Positions 48,701-58,060 are shown, counted from the first letter of the stretch. The stretch: 64,000 nucleotides of DNA from Costus lasius (GCA_027563935.2 CM050446.2:30693501-30757500); one strand, 5' to 3'. Notes: a model not told the origin generated them from the sequence alone. Numbers and translations are program-made.

Positions 48701-49103
48701 CGCGGTCGCGATCCACAAACCGACACAAAGGCTGCGTCTCTCGCCCGTGATCTCGGAGCATCCAAGAGTAAACAGACAACAAGGAAAGGGAACTGCAGAA
48801 GCAAATGTGGGGCGGCGGGCATGGATGGAGAGAGAGAGAGACGAGACCAGAAAGTAGCACCTTGAAGTGCGGTGGATTAGAGAGAGAGAGAGAGAGAGGA
48901 GAAAGTAGCACCTTGAAGTGCAGTGGAACACCGGTGGCCAGGCCAATGCCATTCTCCCCAGAGCAGAGTGCCCTAAAGTTGTCCGCAGTCCTGGGCACCA
49001 CATCAGCGAAGAGTTGGAGCACAATCCTGCCTTCCATCTCACCGCCGATGCTGATGTCCATGTAGCACCGGGGATTCAACTTGGCACCCCCATTCTCCTC
49101 CAT
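27068..49103 (-). CDS. CYP40: Cyclophilin-40 (peptidyl-prolyl isomerase with TPR), 8 exons
   Basis: Peptidyl-prolyl cis-trans isomerase and Hsp90 co-chaperone; the Arabidopsis orthologue SQUINT supports ARGONAUTE1/miRNA function. Coding exons (minus): 49103-48912, 47272-46772, 46523-46436, 46341-46289, 33217-33113, 27414-27339, 27258-27221, 27148-27068. Together they make 1134 nt, 377 residues plus stop, close to the ~361 of Arabidopsis with small extensions at both ends. Residues 1 to about 185 are the cyclophilin domain with [14 protein letters not shown] (Arg70, Phe75, Gln78) and [14 protein letters not shown] (Gln126, Phe128). His136 replaces the Trp of cyclophilin A, as is typical for Cyp40. 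From about 215, three TPR units include [37 protein letters not shown] and ALELEPND. Seven introns; intron 3 is GC-AG. ATG 49103 is chosen by homology; the frame is open upstream without a family match. Confidence 0.95.
27221..27258 (-). CDS. CYP40: CYP40 exon 7
   Basis: 38 nt, [13 protein letters not shown]. Acceptor TACTAG/GTGG, donor AAG/GTGATT. Confidence 0.93.
27339..27414 (-). CDS. CYP40: CYP40 exon 6
   Basis: 76 nt, [19 protein letters not shown] to EPND, third TPR. Acceptor TACTAG/GCC, donor GATG/GTGCTG (phase 1). Confidence 0.94.
27533..27790. repeat. TA/CATA/CGTATA microsatellite
   Basis: About 258 bases of (TA)n mixed with CATA, TATG and CGTATA words, in CYP40 intron 5, ending 120 bases upstream of the exon 6 acceptor. 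Several long open frames read through it only because the repeat lacks stops. Confidence 0.95.
28156..28344 (-). mobile_element. TRIM-like LTR with primer-binding site
   Basis: On the minus strand an LTR-like segment (28344-28170) runs from TGCAATACCCTGAG to GGGTTGTAACA. Two bases later TGGTATCAGAGC (28167-28156) is a perfect 12-base site for initiator tRNA-Met. The internal side, about 28155-27960, has no coding domain, and I could not find the second LTR. This fits a short non-autonomous (TRIM-type) remnant in CYP40 intron 5. Confidence 0.65.
29300..30260 (+). pseudogene. PIF/Harbinger transposase, decayed
   Basis: Conserved Harbinger blocks follow in order: [19 protein letters not shown] (about 29322), [18 protein letters not shown], the first catalytic region [10 protein letters not shown] (29609), and [16 protein letters not shown] text. 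Then come [23 protein letters not shown] (about 29935), a [10 protein letters not shown] region and [14 protein letters not shown] (about 30185). Stops and shifts are frequent, and the second and third catalytic residues look replaced (Asn for Asp, Lys for Glu). It lies in CYP40 intron 5, antisense to the gene. Confidence 0.82.
30600..30960 (+). pseudogene. Possible Harbinger Myb/SANT-like partner fragment
   Basis: [12 protein letters not shown] followed by shifted text resembling the Myb/SANT-like DNA-binding protein that accompanies Harbinger transposases. It is downstream of the transposase relic in the same orientation. It is too decayed for more. Confidence 0.5.
31300..32340 (+). other. 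Unrecognised open stretches in intron 5
   Basis: Open frames at 31311-31634 and 32118-32327 include phrases such as [18 protein letters not shown] and [20 protein letters not shown] that look protein-like, but I cannot name a family. A pair of CCTTCCAAATAAACACA-type motifs at 31336 and 31430 may mark the edge of the Harbinger element. Probably transposon debris. Confidence 0.35.
33113..33217 (-). CDS. CYP40: CYP40 exon 5
   Basis: 35 codons, [19 protein letters not shown] to AYFRQGQ, second TPR. Acceptor ACTTAG/GCT, donor CAG/GTGAGT, phase 0. Confidence 0.95.
36893..36931. repeat. ATGTACATATA-type microsatellite, left of plastid insert
   Basis: Short run of TACATATA/CATACACATA words directly before the first accD-like bases. 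A similar run follows the plastid insert at 38449-38500. Confidence 0.7.
36932..37785 (+). pseudogene. accD: accD fragment (plastid acetyl-CoA carboxylase beta)
   Basis: The original encodes the carboxyltransferase beta subunit of plastid acetyl-CoA carboxylase. Visible blocks are the zinc region (NICEQC near 37265), then [15 protein letters not shown], and from 37491 [21 protein letters not shown] and [21 protein letters not shown]. After that [24 protein letters not shown] sequence decays and stops matching after about 37785. A small deletion replaces the conserved LVCASGGARMQ part. It lacks the N-terminal and C-terminal ends. Confidence 0.9.
37955..38234 (+). pseudogene. rps15: rps15 copy (plastid ribosomal protein S15), decayed
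   Basis: The frame from 37982 reads [20 protein letters not shown], then [20 protein letters not shown], the plastid S15 start. A frameshift follows, and the end is in another frame ([12 protein letters not shown], near 38190-38217). A small ribosomal subunit protein in its source; here a nuclear relic. Confidence 0.88.
38328..38455 (+). pseudogene. ndhH: ndhH 5' fragment (plastid NDH subunit H)
   Basis: ATA ACT GTA CCA GCT ACA corresponds to the ndhH start with ATG changed to ATA. It is followed by [13 protein letters not shown] text, a short deletion, then LDGEDVV and PILGYLH. The match stops in the TACATATATACATG microsatellite. Confidence 0.85.
38449..38500. repeat. ATRY microsatellite, right of plastid insert
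   Basis: ACATATATACATGTACATAC and similar words continue from the last ndhH-like bases. Confidence 0.7.
40200..42378 (+). repeat. 5' LTR of the gag-only element
   Basis: 2179 bp, contains the antisense tRNA-like block at 40320-40397 and a GC-rich zone up to about 41030. Confidence 0.95.
40320..40397 (-). other. tRNA-like Pol III unit in the 5' LTR
   Basis: On the minus strand, 78 bases start GCAAACTAGCTCAGCGG. TAGCTCAGCGG fits the A box (TRGYNNARNNG) exactly. GGTTCGAGCCC, about 30 bases on, fits the B box. Both ends can pair over six of seven acceptor-like positions (GCAAACT with AATTTGC), and TTTTT, a Pol III terminator, follows at once. GCGGG/CCCGC forms a T-stem-like hairpin. A normal anticodon stem is not evident and there are extra bases after the T arm, so it is tRNA-derived rather than a tRNA gene. 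Confidence 0.7.
42381..42392 (+). other. Primer-binding site, initiator tRNA-Met type
   Basis: TGGTATCGGAGG two bases after the LTR matches the usual TGGTATCAGAGC at ten of twelve positions. Confidence 0.8.
42502..43464 (+). pseudogene. gag of the gag-only element (capsid and two zinc knuckles)
   Basis: Structural protein of retrotransposon particles, of the chromovirus Del/Tekay kind. Visible are [23 protein letters not shown], the capsid core [14 protein letters not shown] and EFLSLEQG, and two CX2CX4HX4C knuckles ([14 protein letters not shown] and [14 protein letters not shown], 43273-43371). One frame runs the whole length and is interrupted only by TAG at 42775-42777 and 43108-43110. 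Start ATG 42502 follows the primer-binding site by 110 bases. There is no pol behind it. Confidence 0.88.
43556..43568 (+). other. Polypurine tract
   Basis: AAGAGGGGTAGAA directly precedes the 3' LTR, the expected plus-strand primer position. Confidence 0.8.
43569..45762 (+). repeat. 3' LTR of the gag-only element
   Basis: 2194 bp, similar throughout to 40200-42378 with scattered differences and small indels. Confidence 0.95.
43687..43764 (-). other. tRNA-like Pol III unit in the 3' LTR
   Basis: Second copy of the 78-base block. The B box is unchanged (GGTTCGAGCCC), the A box is TAGCTTAGCGG and still fits consensus, and TTTTTT follows on the minus strand. Differences from the 5' copy include the acceptor-like 3' end. 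Confidence 0.68.
46289..46341 (-). CDS. CYP40: CYP40 exon 4 (53-nt micro-exon)
   Basis: Codes the end of a split Glu and then [17 protein letters not shown], matching the conserved RKTKSQIFTNS region of the family. Acceptor TTGCAG/AG, donor TCT/GTAAGT. It is separated from exon 5 by 13 kb. Confidence 0.92.
46436..46523 (-). CDS. CYP40: CYP40 exon 3
   Basis: 88 nt, first TPR helix pair ([19 protein letters not shown]). Acceptor TACAG/AAACAA. The end GATGAAG/GCAAGA is a GC donor; only this cut joins in frame to exon 4 and keeps the family sequence. Confidence 0.92.
46772..47272 (-). CDS. CYP40: CYP40 exon 2
   Basis: 167 codons, residues 65-231, holding most of the cyclophilin domain and the linker to the TPR region. 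Acceptor TTTCAG/GGT, donor AAG/GTAAAA, phase 0 at both ends. Confidence 0.95.
47273..48911 (-). other. CYP40: CYP40 intron 1
   Basis: 1639 bases, no mobile element recognised. An A-run (T-run on the gene strand) lies at 47380-47400, and a pyrimidine-rich zone on the gene strand at 48580-48620. Long open frames on the minus strand from here across exon 1 are intron read-through. Confidence 0.85.
48849..48926. repeat. 51-bp tandem duplication over the exon 1 donor
   Basis: The 27 bases at 48849-48875 recur at 48900-48926 with one difference and include the exon end and GT donor. Between them lies a GA repeat (48881-48898). Confidence 0.9.
48912..49103 (-). CDS. CYP40: CYP40 exon 1
   Basis: Codes residues 1-64, from [18 protein letters not shown] to GVPLHFK. 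The donor AAG/GTGCTAC at 48911 is duplicated 51 bases further on (cut at 48861/48860), in frame. Confidence 0.93.
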
Positions 49104-49300
49104 GGAGGCCGTAGAATTAGAAACCCTAATGTTATGGAGTCGGGTTTGGTCGTCGTGCGGAGCGCCCCCCCTCGCTCTGATTCTGAATTCTGATTCAAAC
49201 TGCAGCGCAGAGGCGCTTGGCATTAATGGCCCCAAAGGCAAAGCGCGCCGCCCTGGTAATAAATGATACATACAAGTATACAAGAGGGGAAAAGACTGAG
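49104..49300 (-). promoter_or_regulatory. CYP40: CYP40 5' UTR and proximal promoter
   Basis: GC-rich sequence directly upstream of the ATG. It includes an AAACCCTAA telo-box-like motif at 49121-49129 (plus strand), common near 5' ends of plant growth-related genes. I see no convincing TATA box. Transcription start unknown. Confidence 0.45.
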
Positions 49301-50583
49301 GAGGGATACTCCTACTACATTTGGAGGCAGTAATTAGTGGTGGTCCCTGTCGCGGTGGGGGGGCCTGTGGAGATCCTGCAAGTAATGCTTTGTTGCGTTG
49401 CTCTAATAAAAGAGCAAAAATAAAAAAAAATAAAAGAAAAAATAATCTTATTTGCTTTCTCTTTAATTCGAATAAAAAATAAAATAAAAAACTAAATTTA
49501 TCATTTTTATTATTCTCCTTTTTATCTCTCTTATCCTTTTTGTATTTTTCTTGCACTCTTCTTCATTTGCAACCTTCTTCATCTAGATTTTGAGAAGTGT
49601 TCTAAAAAAATTAATTATTAATAAATTAGAAATATAATTTATATATATTAAGAAAATTAACTAAACCCTATTTTTACACATGCTTCATTATATATATTTT
49701 TTTTTTAGAATTGCATGTATATAAATTTTATTATGATTTATTATAACATCATCATGTTACATCAACAAGGATATTTTGAATATGTTGTACAAATTGAGCA
49801 CTTTTAATTATTATAAATCTCCACATCATACAAATATTGTACAGGATGAATATAATGCACACAATGGCCATAATATATACAATAAACAAAATCTACATAA
49901 TAATACATAATGGACATAAAGTACATAATGAACAATATAAATTTGATATGCATAAATTATAAATTAATTATTCCAATAATATTTATAATAATTATCATAA
50001 TAAGAAATCTTCAATGTATATACTGAAACATCTTGTTCATGTTAAAATTAAAATGCCTTTAAAAGATCACTTCAAGCCAAAAAAAAGATTAATAGATATA
50101 GCTATGCTATCTAGCAAAAAAAATAATTAGAACTCTAGTTAATTTTTTTTATGTCTAACCGTTGCTTTAAAAAAAAACCTTCTTCCTTTCTCTCCCCACA
50201 ACTCTTTTAAATCACCAAAGGAGATTCAATGCCAACGTAGGTTCCATATTCTCTCATGCTTAAGTGATAACTTATATAAAATTTATAAAAAAAATATAAA
50301 ATAACTAAAGAAATTTAGAATGTACTAAAAAAATACCTATTTAAGGAATCTTGAAGTATAATCACATTCACTACATCTAATTTTAATTCATATGTGATGG
50401 TTGACTACTTGTTTATAAATAATCAAATTCATATTTTTTTAAAACATGATTAATGAAATTTATACAAGTGAAATCATCTTTAATGAATAATATCAAATCT
50501 CTTTTCTCTTAGATAAATTTTCCCTTTCTTGATCTAAATTTGAACGAGAAATTAAGAGATCTTAAACCTGAGTGGAACTATCT
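49301..50583. other. Upstream AT-rich region, no gene
   Basis: No coding or mobile sequence recognised; AT-rich with A/T runs. Confidence 0.5.
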
Positions 50584-50586
50584 TTA

Positions 50587-50800
50587 GGCTATGTTCTATT
50601 GGATAGAATCCACAGTGGAAAGGATGAAAAATGCAATGAATATAGATGAAATCCACAGTGGAAAGGATGAAAAATACAATAAATATAAATGAAATCTACA
50701 ATGAAAAGGATAGAAAATGCAATCAATTTAGATAAAGTCATCTAGCTTCATTGCATTTTTCATCTTTTTCACTGTAGATTTCATCCAACAGAACATAACC
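50587..50800. mobile_element. MITE, second family member
   Basis: Ends GGCTATGTTCTATTGGATAG and, inverted, GGTTATGTTCTGTTGGATGA, with similarity reaching inwards about 55 bases. TTA flanks both ends (50584-50586, 50801-50803). The centre repeats a GAAATCCACAGTGGAAAGGATG-like unit two to three times. Same family as 20185-20273. Confidence 0.82.
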
Positions 50801-50803
50801 TTA

Positions 50804-52751
50804 ATGAATCATATCAAATCTCTTGTCCTCTAGATAAACTTTTCCTTTCTTAGTCTAAATTTAACAAGAAATTAGGAGATGTTAAACCTCTCTCTTGCTT
50901 AGGTCTATTATACAATCTATAAAAATAGAAGACCAATATGCATGAACCAAATGAAGCTGAGTTAAGCTGGGTTGGTTTAGGTTGCTAGTTTAGTTCAATT
51001 TTAACTTTTACCATTTATTTATTTGTATAACACCAACCCATTAATTGCCAAATATTATAGTTTGCTAATTCCAAACATTATGAATTAGCCCTTTCGGAGT
51101 TAATTTGTAGGCATTTTTGCAAGTTAATGCACAATTGTTACAAACAGTCACACATTAAAGTGTGACAGTTTTGACCGTTACTAGCCGTTAACTTTAATTG
51201 CAACGAGCAAGGGAAAGGGCTCGTGAGGTGATTGGGGGTAGAGCTCACGTAGGCACAAGAGATGTCTTGCAAAAATAGTGAGATTTCGAGGATGTAGCGT
51301 AGATATGTTTTCTTGGATAGAATTTACGGTGAAATGAATAAAAAATATATTGAATTTAGAGGACTTCCTATAATAGATTTTTTTTTTTTTTTTTACTATG
51401 TGTGGTAGCAAAAGCTATTAAACAACAACCCCAAATATAATCTATGTTGTACATTAAATCATGCTTAATTTCAACAAAAGATATTAGTGTAAATGTAAGA
51501 TGATGAGTGAGTTCATCATCAAGATGATGATGAAACTACAATCTTCCCAATTATGGTATATAGAAGTTTGTGATGGAGGATTACGTATATTTAAAACAAT
51601 GAAAGGGTGTCAAAACCACATGAGAAGAACGACCAAAATTGCCTAAGGACAATCAAAATAGTATATATCATGAGAAACAGTGAATTAACCCAATCCTTAT
51701 TTATAACACCTCTTACAGGACTTGAGCCTATTGGCTTAAATGCAAGGAGAAATTGTATAAGAGGATGGTTAAATGAGGGCATATTTTCATAATTAGATAG
51801 TAGTTAAATCAAAATTAGTTGAATTAATAAAATACTTTTACTACATTTGAATAAATTTTAGAAGGTTGTTAGTTGAAGGGTGATTGAAAAACTTTTTCTT
51901 TTAGATAATTTTGGCACCATCATTGATAGAAGAAAAGAATAAAACAATTCAATCTTATATTCTAGAGATAAGACTAAGGGGGAATAGGCACAAGTCAATA
52001 TAAATATAAGAATCGGTATCATACTAGAACTTTTCAAGATGATTTGATATAATAGAAACTAAAAATAATTAAATTAAAGCTCCAAAAGGAAAAAAGAGAA
52101 AAAATGACAACAATGTAATAGATGTTATAACACCATCAGTCATTTTTAGTTTGATGGAGATTATAACCATAATGATAGTCATAAGAGAGAGTAGAATTTT
52201 ACTTAAAAGTGTCTTACCACTATATTGAAAAGTGTCTATCATACCTTGATATTGCAAGGTAGACGACTTTGTTAGCATAGAGTTTGATAATAGTAGCACG
52301 GTTGCATTACGGCTCTCAAAAATATCACATATTTTTGCTTTGAATATCAATAATACTAATGCCTTAGATTTAATAGCAAGTAGTAAAGATTGAACTATTA
52401 CTCATTTGTGGTTGACATAGAGATTTTGTGTTGAGAGCTTATATGAAGTTTCATAGTGTTGTCAAGAGTGCATTAAAATAGAGTCATTGCCCGAACTAGC
52501 CTATAAGATAATACCCATATAGTTGAAGGTTTCATATTTTTTTTAAAAAATAAAAGTATATTATTTGCTTTGCTAATCTTTAGAAACAGCTAAGATTATA
52601 ATTTTGCCCTTGTATATCCATAGGTTATAGATCTAACATTTTATAGTTGCAAACAAAATATATTATAGACCATTTTCACATTATACCATATACAGCAAGA
52701 GCACACAATAAAACAAAAGGTTAATATTTCATAGTGCCCATTTGGCTATGT
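50804..52751. other. AT-rich region with a truncated MITE, no gene
   Basis: 51303-51360 resembles one end of the MITE family (TATGTTTTCTTGGATAGAAT, then GGTGAAATGAATAAAAAATA). A T-run lies at 51379-51394. Nothing else is supported. Confidence 0.5.
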
Positions 52752-53279
52752 TGTTAGGGTTCTACCACCAAGTGTTTAGTGCAATATCCCACTGAAGTTA
52801 ATCCTAACAAATTTTTGTATTTTTCTTGCATTTTTAGTGAATAGTTAGCCTATTACATGAGTAGAGTCTAGTTATGTATCGAAGCTACATGAGAACCAAC
52901 AAGTATTTTATTATGTAAATCCTAGGGTATATATGGCTAGAAATGTGTAAAAGTAGCCTATCTAAGGCCTCTAGAAGCCTTCTGCTCATGTGGGATACTT
53001 AGTGATATCTAGATATTACATGAGGGATAAACGTGTTGGGTTAAATTAAATCTTATAAAATTGAAGCTTCCCTATCTTCTTCCTTTGTGACCATAGGTCC
53101 TAGTATATAGTATTGTAATTTTTTTTTCCACATTTAAATAAATTCGTTATGGGGTCCATAATGTCCATTTTAACCAATCGCCTTTCTACACATTATAGAT
53201 TCTTTTCAAGCATGTTAACTATCACTCGAAGCCGCACAGGGTGGTAGACCGCATAGGGTACAACATCAAATGTACACTT
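52752..53279 (+). repeat. Probable 5' LTR of a chromovirus-like element
   Basis: Starts TGTTAGGGTT and leads to a primer-binding site TGGTATTAGAGG (53288-53299, eleven of twelve positions like the tRNA-iMet site at 28156-28167 apart from the last base region). The end is not sharply defined and the partner LTR is missing. Confidence 0.5.
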
Positions 53280-53339
53280 GTGATAGTTGGTATTAGAGGA
53301 GTACAAATAGGTGAGACGATGGTGAAGCATTCAAAACAT

Positions 53340-55780
53340 GATGCAGGTTGTAGCTCTATAGTGGAAGCCATCCCAAAGGAGCTGGGGGATTAGACACAGA
53401 CTAGGAATGTGCGCTTCACTGAGTTAGAGGCGAAACTACAAGTGATGGAGGATTCCTTTGTCATCTTGCATTTCTAGAAGGAAGCAACAATCGATGGATG
53501 AATCCATCAACTGAATCGTTAATGACACCCATGAAGCTGCTTCATCAGCAGGTGGAGGACATGAGGGCACAAATAGCTATGCTCATGAAGGTCATACAAG
53601 TGAGTAGAGAAATCGGTCGACCCCACCATAATCCATCCATAAAAATCCCAAAACCTCACTGCTATGATGGCGCCAGGGATGCCAAAGACTTAGAGAATTT
53701 CCTCGTTAACATAGAGTAATTTTTCATGGTCACTTGAATAGACTAAAGATATCAAGGTGACCATAGCGGCATGCAAAGCTCTAGTGGCACACTTGGGTCA
53801 AAAATGGCTCAACTCTTGAGTCATGGAAGGATTTCAAAAGAGAATTAAATATCCAATCTATGCCTAAGAATGTTAGTTGCATGGCTTGATGAAAGTTACA
53901 AAATCTTTGACATATGGTCTCAATCAAAGAGTACATGAAGCAATTCTTGATGTTGATGCTTGATATCCATAATATGTCTGAAGACAATAAGATGTTTTAC
54001 TTTGTAAACCATGGACACGACTAGAGTTACATCAACTATATGTACATGCTTAAAATCAGCCCAAGTTACCATGGAGAGACCCACTAACTATCAAACACCA
54101 TATAAGATTGAGAGGGGAAGACTTACTCAACCTTCACGAAGCTATTAGTCAAAGGGAAAATAACCAATTGACGAGAATCAATGAACCTAACAATGGAGTC
54201 CCAATCGAAACCCAACAAGTGCTTTCCATGTGGAGAAAAATATTGGTTGAAATATTATCGTTAGAGACAAACCCTTCACGCTATGGTGATGGAGAGATCT
54301 TCCATGGACTAAAAGAGGAAGGGCAAAATGCAAATCCATCTTCTAGCGAATATGATGATTCATCATAGGAGGAATAGCCAAGACATCCTATGATGGGTGC
54401 AGTGTGACTACTCACTTAGATCAAGGTTCAAGTGAGAGAGTCTAGATAAAACAGCAAACAATCAACATGTCTTAATGAGTTGATGTACATTGAGATCCGA
54501 CTCAATGGACATTGAGTCAAGATGATGGTTGATTATGGAGAAAGTCATAATTTCATTTCTAAGGAAGAAACCACTAAGTTAAATTTTAGACTAGAGAATA
54601 ATTGAAATCAAGTTAAGGCAGTGAACTCAGAGATAAAGTGCATATCTGGTGTAGCCACGAACATCCCAATAAAAGTTGGTGATTAGAGAGGAAGAACCAC
54701 ACTCATGGTGGTACCCTTAGATGATTTTGAAGTTATTTTAGGGTTGGAGTTCCTTCGATCGACATAGGCAGTACAAATGGCATTCCAAGACACCATTTAT
54801 ATGATGGGTGACAAGAATCTTTGCATAGTCTCGACGGTGTATTAAGCACCTAAAGATAGCCATGCAATTAAAGAAAAAAGTCCAATAGGGAAAATACACC
54901 ATGGTTACAATAATGAAGTTGGAGAATCCAATAGACGAGACCAGATCTTAACACCCCCCCCCCCCCCTAACTTGCTCTAACTGAGTTGGCAAAATAAAGG
55001 AAGCAGCTCAATGAACTTTTAGAGGGTGGACTCATTTGGAGCTCTAAGTCACCCCTTAGTGCGCTAGTGCTCTTTTAGAAGAAGCAAGATGGGATCTTGC
55101 GACTATGTGTTGATTATTGAGCACTAAATAAAGTAACCATGCTAAATAGGTATCTTGTCCCGCTCATTGTGGACTTGTTTGATCAGTTAGGCAAGGCAAA
55201 GTACTTCTTAAAACTCAACTTAAGGTCGAGATATTGGCTAATGTGAGTTGTAGAGGAGGACATCACAAAGATGGCTTGTGTGACCGGATATGGCTCATTC
55301 GAATTCTTGGTCATGCCATTCGAATTAACCAATGCACTAGCCACATTTTGTATAATGATGAACCAACTCTTCAAAGACCATCTTGACAAATTTGTGGTGG
55401 TCTATTTAGATGATATCATGCTCTATAGCTAGATACTCGAAGAACATGTCCAACATCTCCATATCATCTTTGAGATCTTGAGGAATAATACTCTACCTCA
55501 AGCTGGAGAATTGTTACTTTCCCAACAGGAGATCCTTTTCCTAGGGCATCAAATTGGTGGTGGATAGATTCGAATAGATAATGCCAAAGTCAAGGATATG
55601 ATGAATTGGTCCAAACCAACCAAAGTCATTGGACTAACATCATTCATTCGGTTCATGAACTATTATCGAAGAGTTATCAAAGGGTATTCATGCTGAGCAT
55701 GCTCACCTCTAATAGAGTTGTTGAAGAAGGGCTAATCTTGGTCCTGGTCAAACAAGCATCACAAGACATTTGATGACTGA
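53340..55780 (+). pseudogene. Chromovirus-like gag-protease-reverse transcriptase relic
   Basis: The gag part has KIPKPHCYDGARDAKDLENF (about 53640-53704). Protease-like text with MMVDYGESHNFIS follows at 54515-54560 and VILGLEFLRST near 54745. The reverse transcriptase shows LCVDY, then PLIVDLFDQLGKAKYFLKL, FEFLVMPFELTNALATF and the catalytic YLDDIMLYS (55405-55430), then EILFLGHQI and FIRFMNYYRRVIKGY. Stops are frequent. A run of 14 C lies at 54954-54967. RNase H and integrase are missing because later LTR fragments begin at 55781. Confidence 0.82.
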
Positions 55781-55989
55781 TGCGGCCGCAAGTGCATGAC
55801 TTTATCGAAGTAATAAATAAAAAATCATTCCCAACAAGGATATGATGGTCAATTATCAATTACATGGTAGATCTATGACTAGATGATTCAAAGAGGGTTT
55901 TAGTAGGAAACTTCAATGTGTGTGAGAGCAAAGGCGAGCATTTTAAGAAGAAAACTTATGCGGAGAGAATCGAGACTGGGGTTTCACCA
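55781..55989 (-). repeat. End fragment of an Athila-like LTR
   Basis: On the minus strand the segment ends GTCATGCACTTGCGGCCGCA, preceded by the TTACTTCGATAAA block seen at the end of LTR A. It is truncated at 55990 by element B. Confidence 0.7.
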
Positions 55990-57495
55990 TGACACGTCCC
56001 GCAAGTATACGGTTATGTCGTAGTAATACAAAAAGTTATCGAACCCACAGGGAACAAGGTTAAGTACCAGAAAGTCTAAGTTTTAATAACTAGCAAAAAC
56101 CTTGTGAATGAGGTTTTTGATATCAATTAACTAAAAACAAGAAATCAAGGCAACTATGGGAGAGTGTATATATGAGAGAGGTCAGGGCTTAAGTATCCAC
56201 CACACCGACGATTTTGATTGCGTTTAAGAAGATTAATTACATAGATTCAAGGTTTTTGCATAAGGAAACTTTCCCTAAGGTATAAGACGCCCCCTCTTGG
56301 TGGTGCACCTCAATGTTTGTTTAGAACGGTCTCCTACTCTCGCGGTGGATCGCTCTAAATAAAACCTATGCGTTTTGTAGAAGGTTATGAAACCTTCGAG
56401 TGAAAACCAAGCACTCTCGTGTCATGGATTCACAAGTTTTACTAAGAGGTTCCACCGTCACGATCCTCCTCTTGTCATGAATCGTGTTGGCCAAAACATG
56501 ATAATACATGACCAAAGTAAAATCATGAAATTAGTATAGCAAAGTAAAATATGCTCACACAAGAATCCAAATAACAATATTGAAATAAGTTTCGTAATCA
56601 AAAGTCATCAGCGGGCTTCAACCAAGCCTTGAAATAGGTTTACACTACAGTTTTCATGAAATCGCTCAAAAATCTCTCTGTAAAGATAGGAAAACTACAA
56701 GCAAATGTTTCTGAGAGAGAGAAGATGATAAATCGACGCCAATCTTCAAGAATCATAGTGCTCTGATGATCCAATCTCGCAAAATCACCTCAAGATCGTG
56801 TTGTCGCTGTTCCTACTCACCCTTCTCCACTCATGCGCTGATTTCTCCTCTGGTAGGAAGTTTCGGAGAGGGCTTTTATATCCTTTGGATTCGCCTCTCA
56901 ATAAGCTTTCTAAAACGTGTTTTCTTGCCAAATTTGGGCATCTCTAGGGTTCAAAATCGAGAGAAATCCGAGTAAGGGTCAGACTACCCAATTGTGAGCA
57001 CGGGTGAACCCCGCCGGGGCCACCAAGTGGTGAAGTCCTCTGTGCAGTTCTGTCGAGAAAGAATCACTGGCGAACCCCGCCGGGTTCACCTGGTGGTGAT
57101 GTTACTGTAGTTTTCTGCCAAGAATCGTTCTGAAAGAATCACGGGTGAACCCCATTAGGTTCACCTGCCAATGAAGTGATCTGTGAGTTCCGGTTGTCAG
57201 CGAAAGCACTAGTGAACCCCGCTGGGTTCACCTGGCCGTATTTCTCAAAATAGCTCCGATTGAGCCCAAATTTGACGGGCAGCTTTGTCTTCTCATAAGG
57301 AATCGCCCCATGGCCTTATAATCTTCAAAAGACTTCAATTTTGGGCAATTTCACCTATAGTTTTGCAGAAACATGAAATAGTGAAGATTCCAAAACTTTT
57401 GAGTAAATAAACTTAAATGGAGCATAAAATATTAAAATAAGCTTGGATTTAGCATGGAATAACCCTAGAAATCACTACTAAAATGCAGGGCATCA
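55990..57495 (-). repeat. 3' LTR of Athila-like element B
   Basis: On the minus strand it starts TGATGCCCTGCATTTTAG at 57495 and ends GACGTGTCA at 55990 (1506 bp). TATAAAAG lies at about 56881-56874 (minus). Polypurine-type sequence TTAAGTCTGGGAATGTT (57512-57496) and the GAAGACAAGCAAAG motif immediately precede it. Four regularly spaced GTGAACCCCGCCGGGTTCAC-type palindromes lie at 57004-57232. Confidence 0.82.
57004..57232. repeat. Palindrome cluster in LTR B
   Basis: Four dyads near 57004, 57070, 57145 and 57212 (66-75 bases apart) with arms GTGAACCC and GGGTTCAC around CGCC or a variant. They lie upstream of the TATA box in LTR orientation. Confidence 0.85.
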
Positions 57496-58060
57496 AACAT
57501 TCCCAGACTTAAATCTTTGCTTGTCTTCAAGCAATAAAATAGATGAAATACATGATAGGTATGAGAGTAGTCATTCATGATGAAGCATGCATCCAAGTTA
57601 GAGAATCATCTACTAGCAATCCAAGATTTAGTTAGAAGAAATCAAAAGATTGGGCGTTTTAAGTGTTCAGTAGTTTGATCCCACAATTTCCAAATGTCAA
57701 CGAACTCAGCCCGTAATAAACATAGAATTCGATCAAGCTAGCACAATACTCATGGATTTATAATCCATCCAAATCAAATCGTTAGGATTAACTCAAATGT
57801 ATTATTTAGGATACGATACACCAATTATTATTTTAGACTTCAACTCATATCCTTAAGTACCACTACTAATTTTTCGTAGTGCTAAGTAGAGGAGTCTCTC
57901 TTTATATTTCAACTCATGTCCTTAGGTACCACTACTAATTATTTGCAGTGCCAAGTAGAGTTTTTTTATTGGCCAATCAAAATAACATATCCTTCCATTT
58001 CTAAACAAATATAGTGCCTTCCCAACAATAGAAAGGAATTCAAAGAACGAATAAGTAGAT
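57496..58060 (-). other. Internal remnant of element B
   Basis: Non-coding sequence just inside the 3' LTR of B, with a duplicated CTTAAGTACCACTACTAATT-type block near 57852 and 57920. It is cut off by element C at 58061. Confidence 0.6.

Noticed and set aside
48443..49556. Long minus-strand open frames of 199 and 347 codons
   Set aside because: They run through CYP40 exon 1 into intron 1 and upstream sequence. Only the 48912-49103 part matches the family, and exon 2 joins at the donor.
54954..54967. Run of 14 C as a structural signal
   Set aside because: It lies in a decayed chromovirus. A single homopolymer may be slippage or assembly error, and nothing around it suggests function.
57004..57232. 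CRISPR-like array of palindromic repeats
   Set aside because: Only four imperfect dyads with related spacers, within a plant LTR. There is no leader or cas gene, and the context is eukaryotic.
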